From the NCBI GenBank assembly GCA_050013835.1, contig JBEKEM010000003.1, positions 107,211 through 171,210 of the forward strand: a DNA stretch of 64,000 nucleotides, in the 5' to 3' direction. Of this stretch, positions 36,103 to 45,732 are shown one piece after another. Source of the DNA: Bog-793 sp050013835. Lineage in GTDB: Bacteria; Actinomycetota; Acidimicrobiia; Acidimicrobiales; Bog-793. Position numbers and translations under genes: made by a program. The number at the start of each line of letters is the position of its first letter. Position 1 is the first letter of the stretch. The notes below the pieces were generated by a model. It did no database searches. It saw only the letters and a list, made by a program, of their open reading frames with translations, and was not told the origin of the DNA.

Positions 36103-37299
36103 CTAGAGGCGCTTGACGATGGCCCGGGCGAACTCGCTCGTGCGGACCTCGTGGGCGCCCTCCATCTGGCGGGCCAGGTCGTAGGTCACGATCCTCTCGG
36201 CGATCGTCGCCTCCAGCGCCCGCACGATGTCGGCGGCCGGCTTGTCCCAGCCGATGTGCTCGAACATCATCACGCCGGAGAGCAGCACCGAGCCGGGATT
36301 CACCTTGTCCTGCCCGGCGTACTTCGGCGCCGTGCCGTGGGTTGCCTCGAACACCCCGTGGCCGGTCACGTAGTTGATGTTGCCGCCCGGGGCTATGCCG
36401 ATCCCGCCGACCTGGGCGGCGAGGGCGTCGGAGAGGTAGTCGCCGTTGAGGTTCGTCGTGGCGATGACGTCGAACTCCTCGGGGCGGGTGAGCACCTGCT
36501 GGAGCGTGATGTCGGCGATGGCGTCCTTCACGAGGATCCTCCCGCCGGGCTCGCCCTGGCAGTCCTCCCAGCTGACGGCGGAGTCGGCGAACTCGTCGGC
36601 GACGAGCTCGTAGCCCCACGCCCGGAAGGCGCCCTCCGTGAACTTCTGGATGTTGCCCTTGTGGACGAGCGTCACGCTGCGGCGGTGGTGGGCGACGGCG
36701 TACTCGAGGGCGGCCCGCACGAGGCGCTGCGAGCCGGTCCTGGAGATCGGCTTGATCCCGATCCCGGAGTCGGCGCGGATCTCCCAGCCGAAGTTGGCCG
36801 CCAGCCACCCGATGAGCCGCGCGGCCTCGGGCGAGCCGGAGCCGACCTCGAGCCCGGCGTAGACGTCCTCGGTGTTCTCCCGGAAGATCACCATGTCGAC
36901 CCGCTCCGGGTGGCGCACGGGCGAGGGCACCCCCCGGAACCAGCGCACCGGGCGGAGGCAGACGTAGAGATCGAGAACCTGGCGCAAAGCGACGTTCAGC
37001 GACCGGATCCCCCCGCCGACGGGCGTGGTGAGCGGTCCCTTGATCCCGATCAGGTGGTCCCGGAAGGCCGCGACCGTCTCCTCGGGCAGCCAGCTGCCGG
37101 TCTCGCGGTACGCCTTCTCGCCGGCGAGGACCTCTTTCCAGGCGATCCGCTTGCCGTGCTTGCGGGCCGCGGCGTCGAGGACGGACCTCGCCGCGGGCCA
37201 GATGTCGACCCCGGTGCCGTCGCCCTCGATGAACGGGATGATCGGCTCGTCGGGGACGGAAAGGGTGCCGTCGGCGGATTTCGTGATCTTTTCTGGCAT
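36103..37299 (-). CDS. icd: Isocitrate dehydrogenase (NADP type)
   Basis: A 398-aa homodimer-type enzyme of the E. coli Icd class that makes 2-oxoglutarate. Visible blocks are IPFIEGDGTGVDIWPAA, the active-site serine loop GGIRSLNVALRQ (the serine that AceK phosphorylates in E. coli), FRENTEDVYAG, and NLNGDYLSDALAAQVGGIGIAPG. ATG at 37299. It is 72 bp upstream of mdh, so these two TCA genes may share a transcript. No AceK is seen nearby. Confidence 0.95.
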   Translation of the reverse strand: MPEKITKSADGTLSVPDEPIIPFIEGDGTGVDIWPAARSVLDAAARKHGKRIAWKEVLAGEKAYRETGSWLPEETVAAFRDHLIGIKGPLTTPVGGGIRSLNVALRQVLDLYVCLRPVRWFRGVPSPVRHPERVDMVIFRENTEDVYAGLEVGSGSPEAARLIGWLAANFGWEIRADSGIGIKPISRTGSQRLVRAALEYAVAHHRRSVTLVHKGNIQKFTEGAFRAWGYELVADEFADSAVSWEDCQGEPGGRILVKDAIADITLQQVLTRPEEFDVIATTNLNGDYLSDALAAQVGGIGIAPGGNINYVTGHGVFEATHGTAPKYAGQDKVNPGSVLLSGVMMFEHIGWDKPAADIVRALEATIAERIVTYDLARQMEGAHEVRTSEFARAIVKRL

Positions 37300-37345
37300 G
37301 GCCGGAGCCTACCGTCGCGCCCTTGCCCGCTACCCCGGCGGGCGC

Positions 37346-38218
37346 TCAGGCGCCCCCCGGCGCGAGCCCGAGGTTCCGGCAGATGGCGATGGTCGCGCTC
37401 ACCTGGTTCATCGTGTAGAAGTGCAACCCCGGGACGCCCTGCGCGATGAGATCACGGCACAGCTCCGACGCGATCTCGATCCCGACGGCGCGCACCGCCT
37501 CGGGATCCTCAGCCACGCGCTCGACACGCGCCGTCACCTCGGCGGGGATGGCCGCTCCGGACAGCTCCGCCATGCGGGCGACCGATTTGAGGTTCGTGAT
37601 CGGCATGATCCCCGGGATGACCGGCTTGTCGACCCCCAGGGCGGCGAGGTCCTCGACGAGGCGGAGGTAGTCGGCGACCCGGAAGAAGAACTGGGTGATC
37701 GCGATGTCGGCCGCGCCGAGCTTGGCGGCGAGGTGGCGCCGGTCGCTGGCGAGGTCCGGGGCGGCCGGGTGCCCCTCAGGGTGGGCGGCGACGGCGACGC
37801 AGAACGGCGCCACCGACTTCACGAGCTCGACGAGGTCGATGGCGTTGGCGAGATCGCCCGCCTCGACGGGCCCGGGTGCCTCGCGGGGCGGGTCGCCCCG
37901 CACGGCGAGGACGTTCTGCACACCGGCCGCGGCGTAGCGCTCGAGGATCCCGACAAGGTCGTCGGTCCGGTGGCCGAAGCACGCCAGGTGCGCCATCGGC
38001 TCCGTCCGGCCTTCTCGGAGGATGTCGACGACGAGTTCGTGGGTCCGGTCCCGCGTCGACCCCGCCGCGCCGTAGGTGATCGAGGCGAACGTCGGGCGGA
38101 GCCCATACAGGCGCGGCAACGACTCCTTGAGGTGCACCAGCGCCTCGGGGGTCTTCGGCGGCCAGACCTCGACAGAGACCGAGCTCTCCCCGCGGAGCAG
38201 GTCGTCGATGCGCGCCAT
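37346..38218 (-). CDS. metF: Methylenetetrahydrofolate reductase
   Basis: About 290 aa in a TIM barrel. It reduces 5,10-methylene-THF to 5-methyl-THF for methionine synthesis. Typical blocks are SVEVWPPKTPEA, FASITYGAAGSTRDRT, AHLACFGHRTDDL, NVLAVRGDPP, and ITQFFFRVADYLRLV. I chose ATG at 38218 because it begins the conserved domain; a start 13 codons earlier is possible. It is divergent from the MFS gene. Confidence 0.92.
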   Translation of the reverse strand: MARIDDLLRGESSVSVEVWPPKTPEALVHLKESLPRLYGLRPTFASITYGAAGSTRDRTHELVVDILREGRTEPMAHLACFGHRTDDLVGILERYAAAGVQNVLAVRGDPPREAPGPVEAGDLANAIDLVELVKSVAPFCVAVAAHPEGHPAAPDLASDRRHLAAKLGAADIAITQFFFRVADYLRLVEDLAALGVDKPVIPGIMPITNLKSVARMAELSGAAIPAEVTARVERVAEDPEAVRAVGIEIASELCRDLIAQGVPGLHFYTMNQVSATIAICRNLGLAPGGA

Positions 38219-38318
38219 GACGGGAAAGTCTCGCAGCCGCGCCCCGCCGGCGCGCAACCCGGAGCTCCGCGGGCCCGGGAGGCGCGATGGTCCGCGCCCG
38301 ACCCGCTACCGTCACTAC

Positions 38319-39590
38319 GTGCCGAAGGCCTTCCGCGTGCTCGCCGAGCGGGACTTCGCCCTGCTGTGGGGCGGCCAGACGGCGTCGATCATCGGCGACG
38401 GTGTCTTCACCGTCGCCCTCGCCCTCGAGACCCTGCGCGTCAGCGACCACGCCAGCACGCTCTCCTACGTGATCGCGGCCCGGGTCGCGCCGACGGTCGT
38501 TTTGCTGCTCGTCGCCGGGGCTCTCGTCGACCGTCTGCCGCGGCGGTTCACGGTCCTCGCGGCCGATTTGGTGCGCGGCCTCGCCATCGCCGCCATCGCC
38601 GCCTTGGTCGTCGCCCACGCGCTCGGTGTCTGGGACCTCATTGCCATCTCAGCTGTCGTCGGCGCGGCCGACGCCTTCTTCTTCCCCGCCTACCAGGCGA
38701 TCATCCCGGAGATCGTGCCGTCGGCTCTCTACCTCGAGGGCAACGCCTTCAACAGCGCGAGCCAGGTCCTCGGCGGCGCGCTCATCGGCCCGGCGGTCGG
38801 CGGAATGCTCATCGCGGCCTTCGGCGCGGCCGCGGCCTTCGCCGTCGACGCGGCGAGCTTCTTCGTCAGCGCGGCCTGTGTCGCGGCGATGCGCGCACGT
38901 GCGGCACCGGAGCCCTCGGGCAAGTCGATGCTCGCCGACGCGCGCGCCGGGCTGCGCTGGACGCGGTCGCAACCCTGGTTGTGGTGGACGATCATCGCCG
39001 CCTCGGTCGCCAACTTCGCGGCGTTCGCGCCCACCCAGGTCCTGCTCCCACTCCTCATCCGCGACACCCTCCACCAGGGTCCGACGCAGTACGGGCTGGT
39101 GTTCGCCGCCGCCGGGCTCGGCGGCGCCACCGCCTCGGTCGTCGCCATCCGGTTCGGCTCACCGCGGAGGCGCGTGACCGTCATGTGGGTCGGCTGGGCG
39201 ACGGGCGCCCTCGGAATCGCGACTATCGGCCTCGCGCCCGACGTGCTCGTGGTCGCCGCCCTCGGCGCCGTCGCCTTCGGACTCCTCCAGTACGGCGGGA
39301 TGATCTGGAACACGATGATGCAGCAGCTCGTGCCGCCCGAGATGCTGGGACGGGCCTCCTCGGTCGACTGGCTGTTTTCGATGTGCCTCTCGCCGCTCGG
39401 CATCCTCGCCGCCGGGATCGCGGCGGCCTCGTTCGGGGTGCGGGCGACGATCGTGGCCGGCGGCCTCATCTCGGCCACGATGGCCTGGGTTGTCTTCCTG
39501 CCCGGCGTGCGGGACCCCGAGCGGCAGCTCGCCTCGCCCGTCGCCGCCGCGCCGCCCGGCGCCGACGACCCCGAGCCCGCCGGCGCCTGA
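38319..39590 (+). CDS. MFS transporter
   Basis: A 423-aa permease with about twelve hydrophobic segments. The N-terminal start FRVLAERDFALLWGGQTASIIGDGV and the DRLPRR loop between helices 2 and 3 are typical of the EntS/MFS_3 group of drug or siderophore exporters. The C-terminal tail is Pro/Ala-rich. The GTG at 38319 is used because upstream codons overlap metF. Substrate unknown. Confidence 0.88.
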   Translation: MPKAFRVLAERDFALLWGGQTASIIGDGVFTVALALETLRVSDHASTLSYVIAARVAPTVVLLLVAGALVDRLPRRFTVLAADLVRGLAIAAIAALVVAHALGVWDLIAISAVVGAADAFFFPAYQAIIPEIVPSALYLEGNAFNSASQVLGGALIGPAVGGMLIAAFGAAAAFAVDAASFFVSAACVAAMRARAAPEPSGKSMLADARAGLRWTRSQPWLWWTIIAASVANFAAFAPTQVLLPLLIRDTLHQGPTQYGLVFAAAGLGGATASVVAIRFGSPRRRVTVMWVGWATGALGIATIGLAPDVLVVAALGAVAFGLLQYGGMIWNTMMQQLVPPEMLGRASSVDWLFSMCLSPLGILAAGIAAASFGVRATIVAGGLISATMAWVVFLPGVRDPERQLASPVAAAPPGADDPEPAGA

Positions 39591-39609
39591 CCAGGCGCCG
39601 GCGTGGCGG

Positions 39610-40272
39610 TCAGGCCGCGGCGCTCGCCGCCTTGCGCCGGGACCTGCCGTAGCGCATCTGGAGGGCGATCGCGGCCGAGATCACCGCCGCCCAGGCGCAC
39701 CACACCGAGGCGAACCCGTCGATCGTCAGATTGGCGATCGTCACGACGGCGACAAGGTTGGCGACGCCGAAGATGACGATCCACCGGTCGCTCGACAAAA
39801 GAGCCGCCCCGCAGGTCGCCAGCACGTAGAGCCCGACGAAGGCCCCGCCGTCGCCGAGGTGGACGCTGTAGGCGAGGTGGTAGGGGCGCATCGCCACCGT
39901 CATCGGCCCGCGCACCATCGCCGCGAGCAGCACGCCCCCGACGGCGATGCCGACGACCGCGAGGGAGGTCGCGAGCCGTCGCCGCCAGCGCGACGGCTCG
40001 ATCGCCGCCACCGCGACCGGCACGAAGATCGGCAGGAAGACGAAGGCCACGGCAAGGTAGACCCACAGCGCCGTCCTGCCGAGGCCCGGCGAGACGTGAC
40101 CCTGCAAGCTGAACCAGACGACCGCCTCCACGATCTGGTGGGCGCCGAGCACGACCGGCAGGCTCGCCAGGGCGACATGGCTGGGACGCCGGTCGACGTG
40201 CCGGATGGCGTCGACGCCGATCCCGCAGATGACGGCACCCCCGATGAGATCGGCCTGGGGCGAAAAGCACAT
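39610..40272 (-). CDS. DUF6629-like membrane protein
   Basis: A 220-aa protein with seven hydrophobic segments. It begins MCFSPQADLIGG, the typical start of the DUF6629 family of actinobacterial membrane proteins. A HVALASLPVVLGAHQIVEAVVWFSLQG block supports this. Function unknown. It converges with the MFS gene. Its upstream region is truncated 67 bp away by the inserted cassette, so its regulation may have changed. Confidence 0.75.
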   Translation of the reverse strand: MCFSPQADLIGGAVICGIGVDAIRHVDRRPSHVALASLPVVLGAHQIVEAVVWFSLQGHVSPGLGRTALWVYLAVAFVFLPIFVPVAVAAIEPSRWRRRLATSLAVVGIAVGGVLLAAMVRGPMTVAMRPYHLAYSVHLGDGGAFVGLYVLATCGAALLSSDRWIVIFGVANLVAVVTIANLTIDGFASVWCAWAAVISAAIALQMRYGRSRRKAASAAA

Positions 40273-40331
40273 GCGGGCAACCTACCGCCTGGGCCCGCGA
40301 CCTCGAGGGACGATCGCCGCCCGCGACCGGC

Positions 40332-40339
40332 GGCCGGAC
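40332..40339 (+). repeat. 8-bp target-site duplication, left copy
   Basis: GGCCGGAC directly precedes the cassette's left inverted repeat. The identical octamer directly follows the right inverted repeat at 50000-50007. Confidence 0.7.
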
Positions 40340-40357
40340 GGTAGTGGGCCAGTCTGA
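40340..40357 (+). repeat. Left terminal inverted repeat of the cassette
   Basis: GGTAGTGGGCCAGTCTGA. The same motif recurs at 60376 (GGTAGTGGGCCAGTTTGA) and, more decayed, at 61020. Confidence 0.65.
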
Positions 40358-40508
40358 GCAGCCCCTGGTCAAGCCGTCGTGTCAAGCATCCCGATAAGGG
40401 CCAGGCTTCGCGTCCTGGTCTGCCAGCTGATCTGGGGCGGCGCCTTGCCGGCGGCCCTGCGAGAGCTGCCATTGCCAAACGCCGGCCAGTGCCTAAGCGG
40501 CAGGGACC

Positions 40509-42518
40509 CTAAGCGCTGGTGTCACGCCTTCGTCCCCGCCGCACGATGGCGACCCCCTTGGCCGCGAGCGCCATGCGGGTGCCAACGGGAGTAGCCCTTA
40601 TCAGGTCGTAGCCGCCATCGCTGAGTTCCACGGAGCACGGTTGCGCCGAATGGTTGATAACGAACTCGTACTCGTTGCTCTCGGCCGCCCTGACCACCCG
40701 CTCGACGCCCGGCACTGCCCTGGCCCCCCCGGCGCCGCCTGACAGCGCCGCAACCTTGTCGTAGACCATCTCGAGCCCGGCGCGGTCAAGACGGGCGGCC
40801 AGGTAGTACGAGCGTCCCCGACCTTGGGCTCGCTCGACCACGGCCGGACGGCCCACCCACGGGCCGCTGACCGCGCGAGCCAGGACATGCCCGTCCGTCT
40901 CTGCGGCCACATCGATCCAGAAGGTGGCTTTGGTCCGCGCCCCGTCCTCCCACTCCAGCTCGACTTCCTCGCCGCCCGGCAGAGGAGCCACCTCGAGCAC
41001 GTCACAGCCCAGCAGCGAGCGCAACGGGCCGCCATAGGTGCCGAGGCGGACCGAATCGTGTTCGTCCACGATGCCGGACCAGAAACTCACAACGACCACT
41101 CCGCCACCATCAACATAAGCAACGATGTTGGCCCCTTCGTCGTCGGTCACCAGGTACAAGCTGGGCACGACTAGCGCTCGGTACCTGCCCAAGTCCTCAT
41201 CGGGGCGGCAGAAGTCGACGGTCACACCCCGGTCGTAAAGGGGCCCGTACATCCACTGCAGTTGGTCGGCCATTCGAAGGTCGGCGGCCGGTTTCGACTC
41301 GCCCTCAAGCGCCCACCAGTTCGGCCAGGAGAAGACGAGGCCCACCGCTGCTTCAACCGCCGCCCCATCATCGACATCGAGCCCGGCCAGCTCCCGGCCG
41401 AGATCGCGTACCTCCTCCCAGACCGGCGAGGCGGTCCCCGAGTGCCCCACCATGGCGGAGTGGAACATCTCCGACCCAGCCCTGGACGCCCGCCATTGGA
41501 AGAACAGGACTCCAGTGGCACCGCGGGCCACCGCCTGATAGCTCAGGCACCGCATCTGCCCGGGGGCCTTGGCCACGTTGTGTTCCCGCCAGTTGATCCG
41601 GGACGAGGTCTGCTCCATCACCATCCAGGGCGTCTTCTTGTTGAGCGAACGCACCAGGTCGTAATGCATCGCGCTGAGCATCTCGCACTCGGGATCGCTC
41701 GGGTCTTGGTAGTTGTCAGTAGACACAACGTCAAGCTCAGCCGCCCAGGTGAAGTAGTCGATGGGCTTGAAGAACCCCATGAAATTGGTGGTGACCGGGA
41801 TATCGGACCGAGCGCTCCGCACGATCTCGCGCTCGGCAAGGAACTCAGCCAGGAAAGCGTCATTGCTGAACCGTCGGTAATCCAGCTCCAGGCCCGGGTT
41901 CAGCGGAGCCGTCGTAATTCGGGGTGGCACGATCTCGGCGAACGTTCCGTAGTGCTGGCTCCAAAAGTTCGTTCCCCAAACCTCGTTGACCTTTTCCACC
42001 GTGCCATAGCGTCTCTCCAGCCAGGACCGGAAGCCTGCCGCATGGTGCTCGCAGTAGCAGTAGGGGACGTGACAGCCGTACTCGTTGTGGATATGCCACA
42101 TCCTCACTGCAGGGTGCCCCCCGACCTCCGACACGAGGCGCTTGACGATGCGCCTGGTCAGGCGCAAGTACGTCGGGTTGCAAACGCAGAAGTGTTGCCG
42201 ACTGCCGTGGCTGTAGCGTGCTCCCCGGACATCAGCAGGCAGGACGTCCGGGTACCTCGTCGTCAACCACGGAGGCGGGGACGCCGTCGGCGTGGCCAGG
42301 TCGACGCCGATCCCGGCCTCGGCCAGCAGGTCGAGCACATCCCTGAGCCAATCAAAGGTGAAGCTGTTCTCGGTCGGCTCCAACTGCGCCCACGAGAACA
42401 CCCCTACGGTGACGAGATCGACCCCTGCTTCCTTCATCAGGCGGACGTCTTCGTCCCATACGTCCCGGGGCCACTGTTCCGGGTTGTAGTCCCCGCCGTA
42501 ATGGATCCGCTCGCTCAC
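40509..42518 (-). CDS. GH42 beta-galactosidase-like enzyme
   Basis: About 669 aa. GTG at 42518 has AAGGAG seven bases upstream. It starts with the GH42 block YGGDYNPEQWP. The acid/base glutamate is in HIHNEYG (about E146) and the nucleophile in MVMEQTSS (about E302). A zinc-type cysteine cluster (FCVCNP, CHVPYCYC) is also present. The middle trimerisation domain (about 390-590) and a C-terminal beta domain follow. There is no signal peptide, so it should cleave galactosides in the cytoplasm after uptake by the neighbouring transporter. It is the last gene of the minus-strand operon. Confidence 0.9.
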   Translation of the reverse strand: MSERIHYGGDYNPEQWPRDVWDEDVRLMKEAGVDLVTVGVFSWAQLEPTENSFTFDWLRDVLDLLAEAGIGVDLATPTASPPPWLTTRYPDVLPADVRGARYSHGSRQHFCVCNPTYLRLTRRIVKRLVSEVGGHPAVRMWHIHNEYGCHVPYCYCEHHAAGFRSWLERRYGTVEKVNEVWGTNFWSQHYGTFAEIVPPRITTAPLNPGLELDYRRFSNDAFLAEFLAEREIVRSARSDIPVTTNFMGFFKPIDYFTWAAELDVVSTDNYQDPSDPECEMLSAMHYDLVRSLNKKTPWMVMEQTSSRINWREHNVAKAPGQMRCLSYQAVARGATGVLFFQWRASRAGSEMFHSAMVGHSGTASPVWEEVRDLGRELAGLDVDDGAAVEAAVGLVFSWPNWWALEGESKPAADLRMADQLQWMYGPLYDRGVTVDFCRPDEDLGRYRALVVPSLYLVTDDEGANIVAYVDGGGVVVVSFWSGIVDEHDSVRLGTYGGPLRSLLGCDVLEVAPLPGGEEVELEWEDGARTKATFWIDVAAETDGHVLARAVSGPWVGRPAVVERAQGRGRSYYLAARLDRAGLEMVYDKVAALSGGAGGARAVPGVERVVRAAESNEYEFVINHSAQPCSVELSDGGYDLIRATPVGTRMALAAKGVAIVRRGRRRDTSA

Positions 42519-42626
42519 CGCCACACTCCTTCTCGGTCACGAGTCGATCTTTTCGAGCCAATAGCAACCAGGAACGTGTGATGCAACACGGGGCAGCCCA
42601 CGTTCTGGCTTGAGCAAATCGCCCCC

Positions 42627-44786
42627 TTACCGCTTCGCCTGGAGCACCCTCACATCCCACGCCTTGAGCGTGACCTGGTCTCCTACGTTGAACTTCTCGC
42701 CGGAGACTGCGTCTTCCAGCTGGATCCGAGCCGTCACCGAACCGGGGACCCAGGACCAGTTATGCAGGAAGTGCAGCCGGGAACCGTCGTGCACAGTGGC
42801 GGTAGTTGCCCGGACCGGGCCCAGCAGTCGGCCCCAGCCCGCAACCGGCTCGGGCACGAGCCAAGCTGCGATCGAACCAGCGAAGGCCTGCCCGGGAACC
42901 GTGCCGATCACCGTGATCCGGCCAGAACCGTGCGGCCGCGTCGTGAGTGCCGGCCATCTACCGAAGTGAGGGTGCTCGTAGTTGGCCAGAGGTTCGGCGT
43001 CGACCAGGTTCAGGCAGTCGACCCAATCGGTGGCAACGGCACCGGCTTCCAGCTTGAACGCGTTGGCGCCTGTGGAGCGCACGGGTACCGGTTCGGCAAG
43101 ATTGGAGAACTCTTCGTACCAAACACCGGCGGCCTTGTGCAGGAAGGCCGGCTGGATCTCTGCTCGGGCCCGGCCTTCCGCGTCCGCATACCCTGTCCTC
43201 GGGCCGAGCACGAGGTGGCCGCCCGCTGCAGCGTAGCCATCCAGCCATTCGAGGTCCCCGTCGCCCACAGTGAAGAAAGCCGGCACCAAGAGCACGGGGT
43301 TGGTGGCAGCAAACGTGGCCGGGCTGGTCGGCTGCTCAGGCGTCCCGCCAGGAGGGCGGGGCCCGAAGAGCTGGCGGGGCCGCACGATGCGCACCTGAAG
43401 CCCGGCGTCGAACGCGCCCCTGTAGAAGGCCGAGACGATCCGCCAGTACGAGTCGCGGTCGGCAGGACCGCCCGGGCTCCCCAAGGGAGGCTGACCAGCG
43501 AGCGCGAACTTGCTGTCTGTGTCGTAAAGCACCGCGACGTCGCAGTCCGGGACGGCCTCGCAGGCGAGAGAGCCGACCGCAGCGAATTCCTCCCCGATGC
43601 GTGCTACCTCCTGGTAAACCCGGCCCGGCACCTGGCTGTGCGGCAGCACTCCACCCCAGTAGGTCTCGGCACCGAAGACCAGGCTCTGCCAAGGCCAGTA
43701 CTCGACCATCTTCGCTCCACGCGACACCAACGCCCAAGCGGCTTGGCGCCATTGCCCGTCGTATGCGGGCATGTTCTTTGAGGAGCCTCCTATCGATCCG
43801 GCATTGGTCTCCGTCACGATGAACGGCGCCTGCTTCGACGAGTACATCCGGTCCGCGAGCTCGTACACGGCCCAGATGCCTGTGGCGGCCCACCCCGCGA
43901 CCCTCGGACGGGCCGAAGGGTGGGCAAAGCCGTCCTGCATTTCGTAATAGGCGTTGCCCGACACGATGTCGAGGGACGAGGCGATGTCCACGTCCTCCAC
44001 GCCGGGCCTGTCGTAGGCGATGCATGTCGTCACGAACTGGCCAGGCCGCGCGAGCTCGCGCACGATCCCCGCCTGCCACGCGATGAACTCACTCACGAGG
44101 CCCGCCTGATAACGGCGCCAGGCGAGATCGTACTGGGGCTGGACGTTGCCTTCCGGGGGCCACAGGTCCGCCCAGCTGGTCAACCGGTGCGACCAGTAGA
44201 CGAGGCCCCATTCCCGGTTCAGAGTGGCCACGTCGCCGTAGAGGTGCCGTAGATGGTCGACAAAGCCCTGGAACACGTGCCGGTTGTGCAGCAACACCAG
44301 GCCAGGCTCGTTGTCGACCTGGTACCCGATGACCGCTGGGTGGTCCCGGTAACGGGAAATCACCTTGCGTATGAGCCGCTCCGCGTACCAACGGTAGGTG
44401 GGGTTGGTGAAGTCCATTTCCTGTCGGGAGCCAAAGGACAGAGCCCTGCCGTTCGCGGGCACCGCCGCTATTTCGGGGTGCTGCCGGGGCATCCACATCG
44501 GCACGGCGTACGTTGGTGTGCCGAGCACGGCGCTGATCTCGCGCTCGTAGGCCGCGTCCAGCACCGGAGCCAGCCAATCGAGGTCGAAGACGCCATTTTC
44601 TGGCTCCCAGGTGGACCAGACGGACTCGCCCACCCGCACGACGTTGAAGCCGGCTCGTCTCATGAGGTCGAGATCGGCACGCAGGCGCTCCTCACTGTCG
44701 CGCCCGAGGTAAGCGGGCTGGTACTCGTGGTAGAAGGCCGCGCCGAATAACAGCCTGCCAGCAGTCGAACAAACCGTCACGGTCAT
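42627..44786 (-). CDS. GH42 beta-galactosidase-like enzyme (second)
   Basis: A 719-aa protein with GH42 features but quite different from its neighbour. The acid/base glutamate is E160 in YQVDNEPG and the nucleophile E326 in IVTETNAGS. PVLGTPTYAVPMWMPRQHPE and YWPWQSLVFGAETYWGGVLPHS complete the barrel. The cysteine cluster of the first enzyme is missing. No signal peptide. Two different GH42 enzymes side by side suggest a substrate with more than one galactoside or arabinoside linkage; the actual sugar is unknown. Confidence 0.9.
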   Translation of the reverse strand: MTVTVCSTAGRLLFGAAFYHEYQPAYLGRDSEERLRADLDLMRRAGFNVVRVGESVWSTWEPENGVFDLDWLAPVLDAAYEREISAVLGTPTYAVPMWMPRQHPEIAAVPANGRALSFGSRQEMDFTNPTYRWYAERLIRKVISRYRDHPAVIGYQVDNEPGLVLLHNRHVFQGFVDHLRHLYGDVATLNREWGLVYWSHRLTSWADLWPPEGNVQPQYDLAWRRYQAGLVSEFIAWQAGIVRELARPGQFVTTCIAYDRPGVEDVDIASSLDIVSGNAYYEMQDGFAHPSARPRVAGWAATGIWAVYELADRMYSSKQAPFIVTETNAGSIGGSSKNMPAYDGQWRQAAWALVSRGAKMVEYWPWQSLVFGAETYWGGVLPHSQVPGRVYQEVARIGEEFAAVGSLACEAVPDCDVAVLYDTDSKFALAGQPPLGSPGGPADRDSYWRIVSAFYRGAFDAGLQVRIVRPRQLFGPRPPGGTPEQPTSPATFAATNPVLLVPAFFTVGDGDLEWLDGYAAAGGHLVLGPRTGYADAEGRARAEIQPAFLHKAAGVWYEEFSNLAEPVPVRSTGANAFKLEAGAVATDWVDCLNLVDAEPLANYEHPHFGRWPALTTRPHGSGRITVIGTVPGQAFAGSIAAWLVPEPVAGWGRLLGPVRATTATVHDGSRLHFLHNWSWVPGSVTARIQLEDAVSGEKFNVGDQVTLKAWDVRVLQAKR

Positions 44787-44823
44787 CTCGTTTTCCGCCT
44801 CGCGTACCGGTGCCAGATGGTTG

Positions 44824-45732
44824 TCATTCCCCTGAGATCGCCCCGAAACTGAGCCCGCGGGCCACGTAACGCTGCAGGAACGGGAACAGCACCAGCATCG
44901 GCAGCACAGAGACGAACGAGCCCAGGATTATCTCGGGGTAGATCGGCTGGGCACCGACCGAGCTGAGGCTGCTCACCCAAGCGGACAGGCCCACCGTGAG
45001 CGGGAAACGGCTCTCCGTTCCGAGCAGCACGAGCGGCAAGAAGTAGTTGTTCCAGGTGCCGATGAAGGACAGGAGGAAAAGGGTCACAATGCCCGGCATC
45101 AGGAGGGGCCGGCTGATCTGCCAGAGCGTGCGCAGCTCGCCGGCGCCGTCCACGCGGGACGAGTCGAGGAGGCCGTCGGGCACGGCGTCGGCGCAAAAGA
45201 TCGACATGAAGTAGACCCCGAAGGGGTAGACGATCAGGGGCAGTATCACTCCCTGGTAGGTGTTGGTTAGGCCCATAAAGTGCTCAAGGAGGAAAAGCGG
45301 CACCACGAGCGCAGTCGCCGGCACCATCAGCGAGCCGACCACCAGCGCGAAGACCATCCGCCTGCCCCGGAACCTGTACTTGGCGAGGCCATAGCCGCAC
45401 AGGGTCGACACTGCCGCCGCCAGGGTCGCCGTCACTGACGCGTAGATGAAGGAGTTGAGTAGCCACCACCGGAAGTCGCCGTCCTCGAAGGTGAACAGGC
45501 CCTTGAAGTTGGAGGCCCAGGAAACGTGCAACGGCGGGAGGAAGGTCTGGGTGTTGAAGAGCTGGCTCGTGTTCTTAGACGAGGCGACGACGAGCCAGTA
45601 GATCGGAATGAGCACGTAAACGGCGACGAGGACCAAGAAAGCGGTCGTGACGGTTGTCTTGGCGCGCCGGGCAAGAACGCCGCGGGACCCTCTGAACGCA
45701 GGCGAGCGAAGCTGGGCAGCGTTGACGCTCAT
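44824..45732 (-). CDS. Sugar ABC transporter permease (MalG-like)
   Basis: A 302-aa permease with six transmembrane helices. The EAA loop that contacts the ATPase reads DSSRVDGAGELRTLWQISRPLLMPG. A C-terminal LQRYVARGLSFGAISG tail is typical of MalG-type carbohydrate permeases. The start overlaps the end of the MalF-like gene by four bases (ATGA). No ATPase gene is in the cassette; a shared MsiK-like ATPase elsewhere is the usual solution in actinobacteria. Confidence 0.93.
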   Translation of the reverse strand: MSVNAAQLRSPAFRGSRGVLARRAKTTVTTAFLVLVAVYVLIPIYWLVVASSKNTSQLFNTQTFLPPLHVSWASNFKGLFTFEDGDFRWWLLNSFIYASVTATLAAAVSTLCGYGLAKYRFRGRRMVFALVVGSLMVPATALVVPLFLLEHFMGLTNTYQGVILPLIVYPFGVYFMSIFCADAVPDGLLDSSRVDGAGELRTLWQISRPLLMPGIVTLFLLSFIGTWNNYFLPLVLLGTESRFPLTVGLSAWVSSLSSVGAQPIYPEIILGSFVSVLPMLVLFPFLQRYVARGLSFGAISGE